DNA of 11,618 nucleotides from Oceanospirillaceae bacterium UBA2001. Lineage in GTDB: Bacteria; Pseudomonadota; Gammaproteobacteria; Pseudomonadales; Balneatricaceae. Below, in pieces: positions 5,353 through 11,618 of the stretch (positions within the stretch are counted from its first letter, which is position 1; every line of letters starts with the position of its first letter). Below the pieces are notes generated by a model. The model was not told the DNA's origin, made no database searches, and was given only the letters and a program-made list of their open reading frames with translations. The DNA is taken from assembly GCA_002335115.1 (NCBI GenBank), contig DDCR01000079.1, positions 291 to 11,908 of the forward strand, in the 5' to 3' direction. A program made the translations under genes and the position numbers.

Positions 5353-7653
5353 AGCCCAGTGCCTATGAAACCCCTGAGTTACTACAGTGCCAACCCTATG
5401 CCACATCCCGTCATGGGTGCGGATGGCACACAACGCTACCGAGTACCTGCACAGCATTTGATCTCTTTACAATTGGCTGCAGGCTCTACCCTAACTGTGC
5501 ATGATCCAGAAGGTGAGCAGGAAGCACAGCTTATTGCCTTCGATAAAGATGGAAAGGCCGATCTTGCAAGCTTGGGTGCGGCTGCTAATAGTGATATTGC
5601 ACCCTTGCGCAAATGGATGGACGCTAACGATCACAAAAGCTGCCAAGGTATTTCCATATTTGGTGCCAAGTCAAAACCCCAAAGTAAGCAGACTTTCACC
5701 ATCATGAGTGACTGTCTGTGTTTGATTGCGGCTCCAGGCGAAGACATGGGACCCGACCAGCTACTCCCACCTACCGACATTATCGTTGGCGTCACTGGTG
5801 GCCCATTGATTGAAGACGAGGATTTGCCAACACCATTGGGAGTGGTAGATCGTGAGATTCGCGTGCACAACAGCACCGCTGAAAGTTATTTAGTCAAAGC
5901 TGGAGAATACATTCAAATTATTGATGTTGCTGGGCGTCAATGCTCAGATTTCATTGCTCTAGACGCTGCTCGTTTAGCTGAAGGGGTAGAAAAACTGATT
6001 TGCCCATTAACAACCCGAACCCTAATGGCGTCTGCCTTTCCTGGCCCCGGTTTGCACGACAAGTTTTATACCGATGATCAGATTAACATTCTTAATGTGA
6101 TCCAAGACACTGTGGGGCGCCACGATACCTTTAATTTAGCGTGCAGTGCAAAGTATTATGATGACACTGGCTACCCTGGCCACACGAATTGCTCAGACAA
6201 CTTGAACGCAGTACTGGGACCAATGGGCATAGCACCACGTAAAGGCTGGCCCGCAGTCAATTTTTTCTTTAACACTGGCTACGATGATTACGATCAACAT
6301 AGCTCTTGCCAGCCTTGGACTCGCCCTGGTGACTACGTATTAATGCAAGCTCAGGTCGACCTTGTTTGTGGCTCAACGGCTTGCCCAGACGACACCAGCC
6401 CAGCTAATGGTTGGAACCCAACCGACATTCACGTGCGGATTTACGCCGCTGATAATCACTTTGAGAAAGGCAATGCCTTCCGTAAAAACGCCGTAGCGGA
6501 TTCAACTATGACCAAGAAAACAGCATTCCACGACCGCTTCGCCACCATGACTCAGCACTTTGTTGATTACAATGGCTATTGGCTAGCCAACCATTTTAGT
6601 AACTATGGTGCCATCGCCGAATACTGGGCATGTCGTGAAAAGGTTGTATTGATGGATCTAAGCCCGCTGCGTAAATGCGAAGTTTTAGGGCCAGATGCCG
6701 AAAATTTATTAAACTACGCAGTCACCCGCAATATTCGTAAGCTTGCCATTGGCCAAGTCATTTACACCGCCATGTGCTACCACAATGGTTGCATGGTAGA
6801 CGATGGCACTGTTTTCCGTCTTGGTGCAGATAACTTCCGTTGGGTTGGGGGTTGCGATGGTGCCATTGAATGGTTGCGCAAAGTGGCGATTGAGAAAAAT
6901 TTTAAAGTAGTGATCAAGGACTCTAACGATCAACTACACAATTTGCCCGTACAGGGGCCACTTAGTGGAGAAACTTTGAAGAAAGTGATTTTCACACCTG
7001 ATAGCCAAACAACCATTGAAGACTTGCGTCCGTTTCGAATTACCCATGGCCGTATTGGTGGACCTCAAGGCGTCCCTGTGACTGTGTCCCGCACGGGTTA
7101 TACGGGTGAGCGTGGATATGAAGTATGGTGTCACCCTAAACATGGTCATGAAGTATGGGATGCAGTTTGGGAAGCCGGACAAGAATTTGGTATCACACCC
7201 TTAGGTCTAGAGGCGCTGGATAATCTAAGAATTGAATCGGCACTCATTTTTGCCGATTATGAATTTAACGACCAAACAGACCCGTTTGAAGCCGGCATCG
7301 GTTTCACCGTGCCACTCAAAACAAAAGACGAAGATTTTATTGGCCGAGAGGCTTTGATTGAACGACAAGCGAATCCGCAGCGCCAGTTGGTGGGTTTAGT
7401 ATTAGAAGGTGAAGAAATTGCCAGCCATGGAGAATGTGTGCGCGTAGGCCGCCAACAAGTAGGCACCATTACTAGCGCCGTGCGCTCTCCCATATTAAAT
7501 CAGAACATCGCCTTGTGCAGCATGTCCATTGATCACATCGAACCTGGTATGCAGGTAGAGGTAGGCAAACTGGATGGCCATATTAAACGTATTCCTGCAA
7601 CCGTAGTGGGTATTTCTCACTATGACCCTAATAAATCTCGGGTCAGAGCTTAA
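5350..7653 (+). CDS. tdm: Trimethylamine N-oxide demethylase (DUF1989-GcvT protein)
   Basis: This cytoplasmic 767-aa enzyme converts TMAO to dimethylamine and formaldehyde, the latter captured on tetrahydrofolate. The N-terminal half holds two DUF1989-like segments (about 30-150 and 170-370). The C-terminal half (about 390-767) is a GcvT/aminomethyltransferase-type folate domain with the conserved acidic pair in MVDDGTVF (482-489), SRTGYTGERGYEVW (580-593) and the FIGREAL motif (663-669). C265, C281 and C345 are spaced 16 and 64 apart. As I recall, this is the spacing of the three zinc cysteines in the Methylocella silvestris Tdm structure. The next genes are tmoXWV, the TMAO transporter, which strongly supports the call. 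A DMSP demethylase (DmdA) is excluded because DmdA lacks DUF1989. A sarcosine or dimethylglycine dehydrogenase is excluded by the absence of a flavin domain. The start is either TTG 5350 or ATG 5365. Confidence 0.88.
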   Translation: MSPVPMKPLSYYSANPMPHPVMGADGTQRYRVPAQHLISLQLAAGSTLTVHDPEGEQEAQLIAFDKDGKADLASLGAAANSDIAPLRKWMDANDHKSCQGISIFGAKSKPQSKQTFTIMSDCLCLIAAPGEDMGPDQLLPPTDIIVGVTGGPLIEDEDLPTPLGVVDREIRVHNSTAESYLVKAGEYIQIIDVAGRQCSDFIALDAARLAEGVEKLICPLTTRTLMASAFPGPGLHDKFYTDDQINILNVIQDTVGRHDTFNLACSAKYYDDTGYPGHTNCSDNLNAVLGPMGIAPRKGWPAVNFFFNTGYDDYDQHSSCQPWTRPGDYVLMQAQVDLVCGSTACPDDTSPANGWNPTDIHVRIYAADNHFEKGNAFRKNAVADSTMTKKTAFHDRFATMTQHFVDYNGYWLANHFSNYGAIAEYWACREKVVLMDLSPLRKCEVLGPDAENLLNYAVTRNIRKLAIGQVIYTAMCYHNGCMVDDGTVFRLGADNFRWVGGCDGAIEWLRKVAIEKNFKVVIKDSNDQLHNLPVQGPLSGETLKKVIFTPDSQTTIEDLRPFRITHGRIGGPQGVPVTVSRTGYTGERGYEVWCHPKHGHEVWDAVWEAGQEFGITPLGLEALDNLRIESALIFADYEFNDQTDPFEAGIGFTVPLKTKDEDFIGREALIERQANPQRQLVGLVLEGEEIASHGECVRVGRQQVGTITSAVRSPILNQNIALCSMSIDHIEPGMQVEVGKLDGHIKRIPATVVGISHYDPNKSRVRA

Positions 7654-7674
7654 AGTGGGCTAGTGTTGCCACCC

Positions 7675-7708
7675 TTTTTTGACTTAGGCAGCATCCTCAG
7701 TCAAAAAA
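7675..7708. repeat. Ten-bp perfect inverted repeat after tdm
   Basis: TTTTTTGACT (7675-7684) pairs fully with AGTCAAAAAA (7699-7708). After one mismatch, AGG (7686-7688) pairs with CCT (7695-7697) around a 6-base loop. The T-run is in the 5' arm on either strand, so no free U-tract follows the stem. It lies 22 bases after the tdm stop and is either a 3' end stability structure or a protein-binding palindrome. Confidence 0.6.
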
Positions 7709-7897
7709 TAAACAGGACTTTGCCTGTAATCAAAGAAATAGTAATGCCTAGCTACCAATAAACATAATATCTGGAGCCATGCATTATGTGTTAAGCAAGC
7801 GCGCCATTGCATTTGTAGTGAGCAAGTTAGCTCTTAGAACTGCTGCAGCTCAATTAGACTCACAAGAGTCGCCCATAATGACTGCACATGGTTTAAG

Positions 7898-7913
7898 GCT
7901 GTTATTTAACAGC
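7898..7913. repeat. Perfect inverted repeat GCTGTTA-TT-TAACAGC upstream of tmoX
   Basis: This 16-base near-continuous palindrome is 70 bases before the tmoX start. A 2-base loop is too tight for a fully paired RNA hairpin, so an operator for a dimeric regulator is the simpler reading. Its TGTTA/TAACA core recurs in the repeat upstream of tdm, although the spacer differs. Confidence 0.4.
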
Positions 7914-7982
7914 TGGTGCTTTTTACTAATGGTTGGTAAATGCACTAATTTTAATAACTAAAATAATATTGAGGTCAGACTA

Positions 7983-8921
7983 ATGAAATTTAGAAATACT
8001 CTTATAGCCGGTGCAGCTGGCATTGCATTATCATTAACTGGTATAGCCAAAGCCGCTGATAGTACACAACCCATTGTTATCCCAATCCACAACTGGTCTA
8101 GTCAAGTGGTTATGGCTTATGTTATCGGTGGCATGTTTGAAAGCATGGGTAGCAACGTTGAATATGTTCCAGCCGACACACAGGCTGTTTACGAGTCGAT
8201 TCGTAACGGTGACGTGACCATTTCACACGAAGTTTGGCAGTCTACTTTTGGTTCTTCGTTCTACAATGCCATGGCTAAAGGCGGTGTAATCGATGCAGGT
8301 AGTCATGCAGCAACGACGCTTGAAGAAGTAGGTGTTCCAACTTGGGTCATCGAAAAAGGTCTATGCCCCGGTTTACCTAGTTGGGAAGCGCTAAAAGATT
8401 GTAGTGCTAATTTTACTACGGCTGATTCAGGTGGCAAAGGTCGTTGGTTGGAAGGCCCACAGAGCTGGCACGGTAATTTAATGCCAGATCGCATTGAAGC
8501 TTTAGGCCTAGCTGATAAGTGGACCGTTAAGTTTGCTGGTAGTGCTGATGCACTCTGGACAGAACTTAATTCAGCAAAAAAAGAAGGTCGTGGTACAGTA
8601 GTCTTTAACTGGACACCTAACTTTACCGATGCTGAAGGTTTCACATTCATTGAGTTCCCACCCTACTTCGATGGCTGTCGCAAAGAGGATGGTGGTGATG
8701 GAAGTTGTGGTTCACCAAAAGGCTGGTTGAAGAAAGCTGCGAACTACAAGTTCCCAAAAACTCACCCTGCTGCCTATACCGCGTTTAGTAAGTTATCATT
8801 CACTACCACTCAAGTGGGTCAAATGGCGGCTTTAGTTGACGTTGAAAAACTAGACCATAAAGACGCAGCTAAAAAGTGGCTTGCTGAAAACGAAAACGTT
8901 TGGATGGCTTGGACTAAGTGA
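7983..8921 (+). CDS. tmoX: TMAO-binding periplasmic protein of an ABC transporter (TmoX-like, OpuAC family)
   Basis: This 312-aa substrate-binding protein of the glycine betaine/choline (OpuAC) family delivers TMAO to the TmoWV membrane complex. It starts with a Sec signal peptide: KFR basic end, hydrophobic stretch 7-21, and likely cleavage after AKA (22-24). Ten or more tryptophans occur. W38 (IHNWSS), W85 (HEVWQS), W162 (QSWHGN) and W210 (FNWTP) sit in motifs typical of the aromatic cage that holds a quaternary or N-oxide nitrogen. C128/C140 and C232/C242 could form two disulfides in the periplasm. Glycine betaine or choline would be the default annotation from the family alone; position directly after tdm and before tmoWV points to TMAO. 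GAGG lies 8 bases before the ATG. A strong terminator follows. Confidence 0.85.
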   Translation: MKFRNTLIAGAAGIALSLTGIAKAADSTQPIVIPIHNWSSQVVMAYVIGGMFESMGSNVEYVPADTQAVYESIRNGDVTISHEVWQSTFGSSFYNAMAKGGVIDAGSHAATTLEEVGVPTWVIEKGLCPGLPSWEALKDCSANFTTADSGGKGRWLEGPQSWHGNLMPDRIEALGLADKWTVKFAGSADALWTELNSAKKEGRGTVVFNWTPNFTDAEGFTFIEFPPYFDGCRKEDGGDGSCGSPKGWLKKAANYKFPKTHPAAYTAFSKLSFTTTQVGQMAALVDVEKLDHKDAAKKWLAENENVWMAWTK

Positions 8922-8956
8922 TAGTTAAGTTAAACTAATGTAATCTGAAGTAATGC

Positions 8957-8993
8957 AACCCTCTGCTTGGTATCCAACCAGAGGGTTCTTTTT
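8957..8993 (+). terminator. Strong intrinsic terminator between tmoX and tmoW
   Basis: AACCCTCTG (8957-8965) pairs perfectly with CAGAGGGTT (8979-8987). Inside, across one C-C mismatch, TTGG (8967-8970) pairs with CCAA (8974-8977) around a TAT loop. CTTTTT (8988-8993) follows at once. It should end most transcripts after tmoX, giving more binding protein than membrane components, with read-through or a second promoter serving tmoWV. Confidence 0.85.
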
Positions 8994-9055
8994 AGACCTC
9001 ATGGCTTTTACTAAATTGCTCAAAAGGTCACCATTAATTCTTAAAATCTAAAATA

Positions 9056-10144
9056 ATGAATCCGCCTATGTCTATGCAAAATGAAACGTCACCTTCAGTC
9101 GAACCCGTTATCCGTTGTGACTCCGTTTATAAAATTTTTGGTGACAATGCAGGAAGCATGTTAAAAAAATCTCATGGCATAGTCGATGCTGCGAAATTCC
9201 AGGAAGCAGGTTGCATCGTTGGAGTTAACAACGCTTCATTTGATATTCATGCAGGCGAACTACTGATTATCATGGGCTTATCTGGCTCTGGAAAATCAAC
9301 CCTCTTAAGATGTATTTCAAGATTAACCGATGCCACTGCTGGCAAAATATTCATTGAAGGTGAAGATATCCTCACCATGAATAATAAGCAGTTGATTGAA
9401 TTACGCCGTAATAAAATGGGCATGGTATTTCAAAACTTTGCTTTATTACCCCACAAGACAGTTTTAGAAAATATTGCATTCCCATTACAAGTTAAGGGAG
9501 TGAGCACTCAAGAAAGTGTTAATCGGGCCAAAGAAATGGTGGATCTTGTGAGCCTGACTGGTCGCGAGAACTATTTCCCCCGACAGCTATCTGGTGGCCA
9601 GCAACAACGTGTTGGTATTGCCCGTTCGCTCGTAATTGAACCCGACATCTGGTTCCTAGACGAACCTTTTTCTGCACTTGACCCCCTCATTCGAAAAGAA
9701 ATGCAGGATGAATTTCTGCGACTACAATCGGTACTTCACAAAACGATATTATTTGTCACACATGACTTCGATGAAGCCTTACGCTTGGCAGATCGCATCG
9801 CCATCATGAAGGACGGTATTATAGAACAGCTTGATACCCCCGCTAATATTGTGCTTAACCCAGCCACGGAATATGTGCGCAAGTTCACTGAGGAAGTGCC
9901 ACGAGAAAAGGTCTTAAAAATTGAATCTGTAATGGATGAATTTGACCCAACTGAGTCAATGAGTGACTTAAAAGTACAAAAAGACGCCATTATTGAAACC
10001 GTTGCTGAAGTGATACTAAATTCCAGCAAACCTGTGACGGTGATCGATGAATTGGGGCACACCGTTGGCGTTATCAATGCATCAAAAATTGTTCATGTTT
10101 TGTTTGGTAGCCACTCAAACCAGAAGAGTGAAAAGCTATCATGA
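9056..10144 (+). CDS. tmoW: TMAO ABC transporter ATP-binding protein (TmoW-like, ProV/OpuAA family)
   Basis: This 362-aa cytoplasmic ATPase powers uptake with TmoV. It has Walker A GLSGSGKST (74-82), Q-loop Q126, signature LSGGQ (178-182), Walker B IWFLDEP (198-204, D202/E203), D-loop SALD (206-209) and switch H236. The tail from about 285 to 350 resembles part of a CBS module, as in ProV/OpuAA ATPases where such domains sense ionic strength. The ProV-type N-terminal extension (about 20-65) is present. No Shine-Dalgarno stands close to ATG 9056; in-frame ATGs at 9068 and 9074 are no better placed, and an in-frame stop at 9035 bars a much earlier start. The TGA overlaps the tmoV ATG. The transporter family is certain, and the TMAO substrate rests on neighbours. 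Confidence 0.86.
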   Translation: MNPPMSMQNETSPSVEPVIRCDSVYKIFGDNAGSMLKKSHGIVDAAKFQEAGCIVGVNNASFDIHAGELLIIMGLSGSGKSTLLRCISRLTDATAGKIFIEGEDILTMNNKQLIELRRNKMGMVFQNFALLPHKTVLENIAFPLQVKGVSTQESVNRAKEMVDLVSLTGRENYFPRQLSGGQQQRVGIARSLVIEPDIWFLDEPFSALDPLIRKEMQDEFLRLQSVLHKTILFVTHDFDEALRLADRIAIMKDGIIEQLDTPANIVLNPATEYVRKFTEEVPREKVLKIESVMDEFDPTESMSDLKVQKDAIIETVAEVILNSSKPVTVIDELGHTVGVINASKIVHVLFGSHSNQKSEKLS

Positions 10145-11618
10145 TCAGACTATTTATGCAGAGAAAATACTTACAGTTTATTTTATTACTAGTAGTTTTT
10201 ATTCTTTTGAACCAGTGGATAGCCCCCTCTGAAACCAGCTTTCTTTGGCGTTTACCCCCATTGATTCAAGCATTTCCATTGTTTATCAATGACTCTATTA
10301 GTTACCTGATGTTTGAGTGGTGGCCTATTGAGATTTATGATCCTGAAATAGAGGAGTTTGAACAAAAGCCTCTGGTGAGCCAATTTACACGAGGAATATC
10401 GAGCATCATCCTGTTTCTGATTGAGTTTATTAGAGAACTTATGTTGGGTGGTGTTAAGACCATTGTGACCTTTTCTAGCTGGGACTGGGCAACGGCTAAC
10501 CCTTGGGCAAGATGGCCAGGATTGCCTTGGACTGTGGTCGCTGGCGGCGCGGCTATTCTTGGTTATTCGCTAGGTGGACGCAGTCTTGCAATATTGGCCG
10601 GATTTTCAACCTCGTACATTGCAGTTTTTGGTCAATGGGAACCATCCATGCAAACCCTGTCCTTTGTTTTAGTAGCCGCTCCCGTGTCAGTTGCACTGGG
10701 CCTCACTTTTGGGGTCTGGGGGTTTCGCAATAAGCGTGTTGAAGCAGTGCTCAATCCCCTACTTAATATGGCGCAGATCGTGCCACACTTTTCTTATTTA
10801 ATTCCAGTCATGGTATTTTTTGGAATTGGTGATCATGCAGGTGCCATTGCGACGGTTATTTTTGCAACACCTCCCATGGTGCGTCTAACGCTATTAGGAC
10901 TTAAAAAATTGCCTCCAGAAGTTGCTGAATCTGGGGTCATGAGTGGCTGTAACAATTGGCAGCTATTGACTAAGGTACTCATTCCTACCGCTCGTCGAGA
11001 TATTTTAATTGGTGTCAACCAAGTGATTATGCAGTGTTTGGCAATGGTGGTACTTGCTTCTCTTATTGGGGCCAAGGGACTTGGTATTGACTTACTGATC
11101 GCCCTTAACCGTTTAAGAATTGGGGTTGCCATAGAGATCGGGGTCTGTATCGTTCTGATCGCTATTGTTCTTGATCGATTGTCACTGGCTTGGGCTAATA
11201 AGCAGACCGATTATTTTGCTGACCTGACCTTTACTCAGCGTAATAAATATCCGCTGATGTTTGGTGCAGTGTTTGTAATCGGTATTATCTTTGCCTATAT
11301 CGGTAAGTTCATTTTCCCCGAGGGGTTCAACTACCTTTACTTGGTGCCCCATGGCAAAGGCATCTCCACTGCGCAATTTTGGCAGGACGGTGTTGACTGG
11401 ATCTGGGACACCTTTTTTTATAGCCTTAAAGGTTTTAATGAGTGGCTCATCATTGAAGTGTTGATGCCTGTAAAAGCCTCTTATTTGGCGATGCCTGTGG
11501 CTGCTACCTTTGCCCTGGCAATGGGCGTTGGACTGATTGTAGGCGGCATTCGCACAGCCTTAACTGTCGGTGGATTTTTACTATTTATTGCACTGACTGA
11601 ATGGTGGGATAGGGCCCA
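10141..11618 (+). CDS. tmoV: TMAO ABC transporter permease (TmoV-like, two-domain ProW family), 3' end cut off by the window
   Basis: Translation is my own: ATG 10141 overlaps the tmoW stop in an ATGA, and the frame stays open to the window end (492 codons). The first transmembrane segment is about 11-28. An extra-membrane, acidic and tryptophan-rich stretch (about 30-85) leads into a membrane core (about 128-350). That core has the ABC permease EAA loop at 260-291: EVAESG, then LLTKVLIP and G291, which docks with the ATPase. A further hydrophobic segment (372-392), an aromatic loop (about 393-445) and another membrane run (446-486) begin what looks like a second permease unit, as in fused two-domain permeases. 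With TmoX and TmoW it forms the inner-membrane importer. The coupled start implies tight stoichiometry with TmoW. Confidence 0.87.
   Translation, partial: MIRLFMQRKYLQFILLLVVFILLNQWIAPSETSFLWRLPPLIQAFPLFINDSISYLMFEWWPIEIYDPEIEEFEQKPLVSQFTRGISSIILFLIEFIRELMLGGVKTIVTFSSWDWATANPWARWPGLPWTVVAGGAAILGYSLGGRSLAILAGFSTSYIAVFGQWEPSMQTLSFVLVAAPVSVALGLTFGVWGFRNKRVEAVLNPLLNMAQIVPHFSYLIPVMVFFGIGDHAGAIATVIFATPPMVRLTLLGLKKLPPEVAESGVMSGCNNWQLLTKVLIPTARRDILIGVNQVIMQCLAMVVLASLIGAKGLGIDLLIALNRLRIGVAIEIGVCIVLIAIVLDRLSLAWANKQTDYFADLTFTQRNKYPLMFGAVFVIGIIFAYIGKFIFPEGFNYLYLVPHGKGISTAQFWQDGVDWIWDTFFYSLKGFNEWLIIEVLMPVKASYLAMPVAATFALAMGVGLIVGGIRTALTVGGFLLFIALTEWWDRA

Larger units (their letters stand above)
7654..7982 (+). 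promoter_or_regulatory. Structured intergenic region between tdm and tmoX
   Basis: These 329 bases contain several inverted repeats: 7675-7708, GAGC/GCTC at 7820-7833, GACTC-ACAA-GAGTC at 7857-7870, and GCTGTTA-TT-TAACAGC at 7898-7913. A 60-codon ORF at 7779-7961 has no recognisable motif and only a poorly spaced GGAG, so I do not call it. The tmoX ribosome site GAGG (7971-7974) is 8 bases before its ATG. No convincing -35/-10 pair was found. The likely roles are a separate tmoX promoter and/or an mRNA processing or leader structure. Confidence 0.5.

Noticed and set aside
5350..7653. Simple glycine-cleavage T-protein, DMSP demethylase or sarcosine/dimethylglycine dehydrogenase
   Set aside because: The N-terminal DUF1989 half with its three-cysteine pattern is absent from T-protein and DmdA, and no FAD-binding GxGxxG domain is present.
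7811..7880. tRNA-like stretch containing TTAGCTC and AGCTCAATTAGA words
   Set aside because: No acceptor stem, no GTTCRA T-loop and no plausible anticodon arm.
7779..7961. 60-codon plus-strand ORF in the tdm-tmoX gap
   Set aside because: No recognisable motif, GGAG only 2 bases from the ATG, and it overlaps the inverted repeats; more likely chance.
8303..8650. 115-codon minus-strand ORF
   Set aside because: Antisense to tmoX, which has a clear signal peptide and family motifs; no start signals.
7983..8921. Glycine betaine or choline binding protein as the primary call
   Set aside because: The fold fits, but immediate linkage to tdm and tmoWV makes TMAO the more economical substrate; kept as the alternative.
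10833..11132. 99-codon minus-strand ORF, with 11182-11376 likewise
   Set aside because: Antisense to the tmoV frame, which is open throughout and carries permease motifs.

Overview
The window appears to be a trimethylamine N-oxide (TMAO) uptake and demethylation locus built as two divergent transcription units. It comes from a proteobacterium of moderate G+C with strongly AT-rich intergenic DNA. The gene set and the compatible-solute-type ABC transporter suggest a marine or saline heterotroph, perhaps gammaproteobacterial. The taxonomic guess is inference only, because the window holds no rRNA or other phylogenetic marker.

Left half, minus strand, read from about 4150 down to 1: a 491-aa glutamine synthetase-family ligase, then the three split glutamate-synthase-like subunits in the order class II glutamine amidotransferase (MgsA/GlxB), GXGXG beta-helix protein (MgsB/GlxC) and FMN-binding glutamate synthase domain (MgsC/GlxD, cut off by the window edge). 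This matches the first two steps of the N-methylglutamate pathway, in which methylamine plus glutamate gives gamma-glutamylmethylamide and then N-methylglutamate. A nitrogen-assimilation (GS/GOGAT-like) role cannot be excluded. A hairpin terminator lies between the ligase and mgsA.

Centre (4154-4493): a 340-bp AT-rich divergent promoter region with five copies of a GGTAYA-type half-site, followed by a plus-strand GntR/FadR-family regulator (4494-5207).

Right half, plus strand: tdm (5350-7653), encoding a DUF1989-GcvT two-part protein recognised as TMAO demethylase (TMAO to dimethylamine plus formaldehyde). Next is a 329-bp gap rich in inverted repeats, then tmoX (periplasmic binding protein), a strong intrinsic terminator, tmoW (ATPase), and tmoV (permease, start overlapping the tmoW stop by 4 bases, truncated by the window end).

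Working model: TmoXWV imports TMAO and Tdm demethylates it with tetrahydrofolate accepting the C1 unit. Dimethylamine monooxygenase (not in the window) would give methylamine, and the left-hand unit would channel methylamine nitrogen into glutamate. N-methylglutamate dehydrogenase (mgd) and dmm genes are not visible and would have to lie outside. The FCD-type GntR protein is the obvious candidate regulator. No mobile elements, CRISPR arrays, tRNAs or rRNAs were seen.
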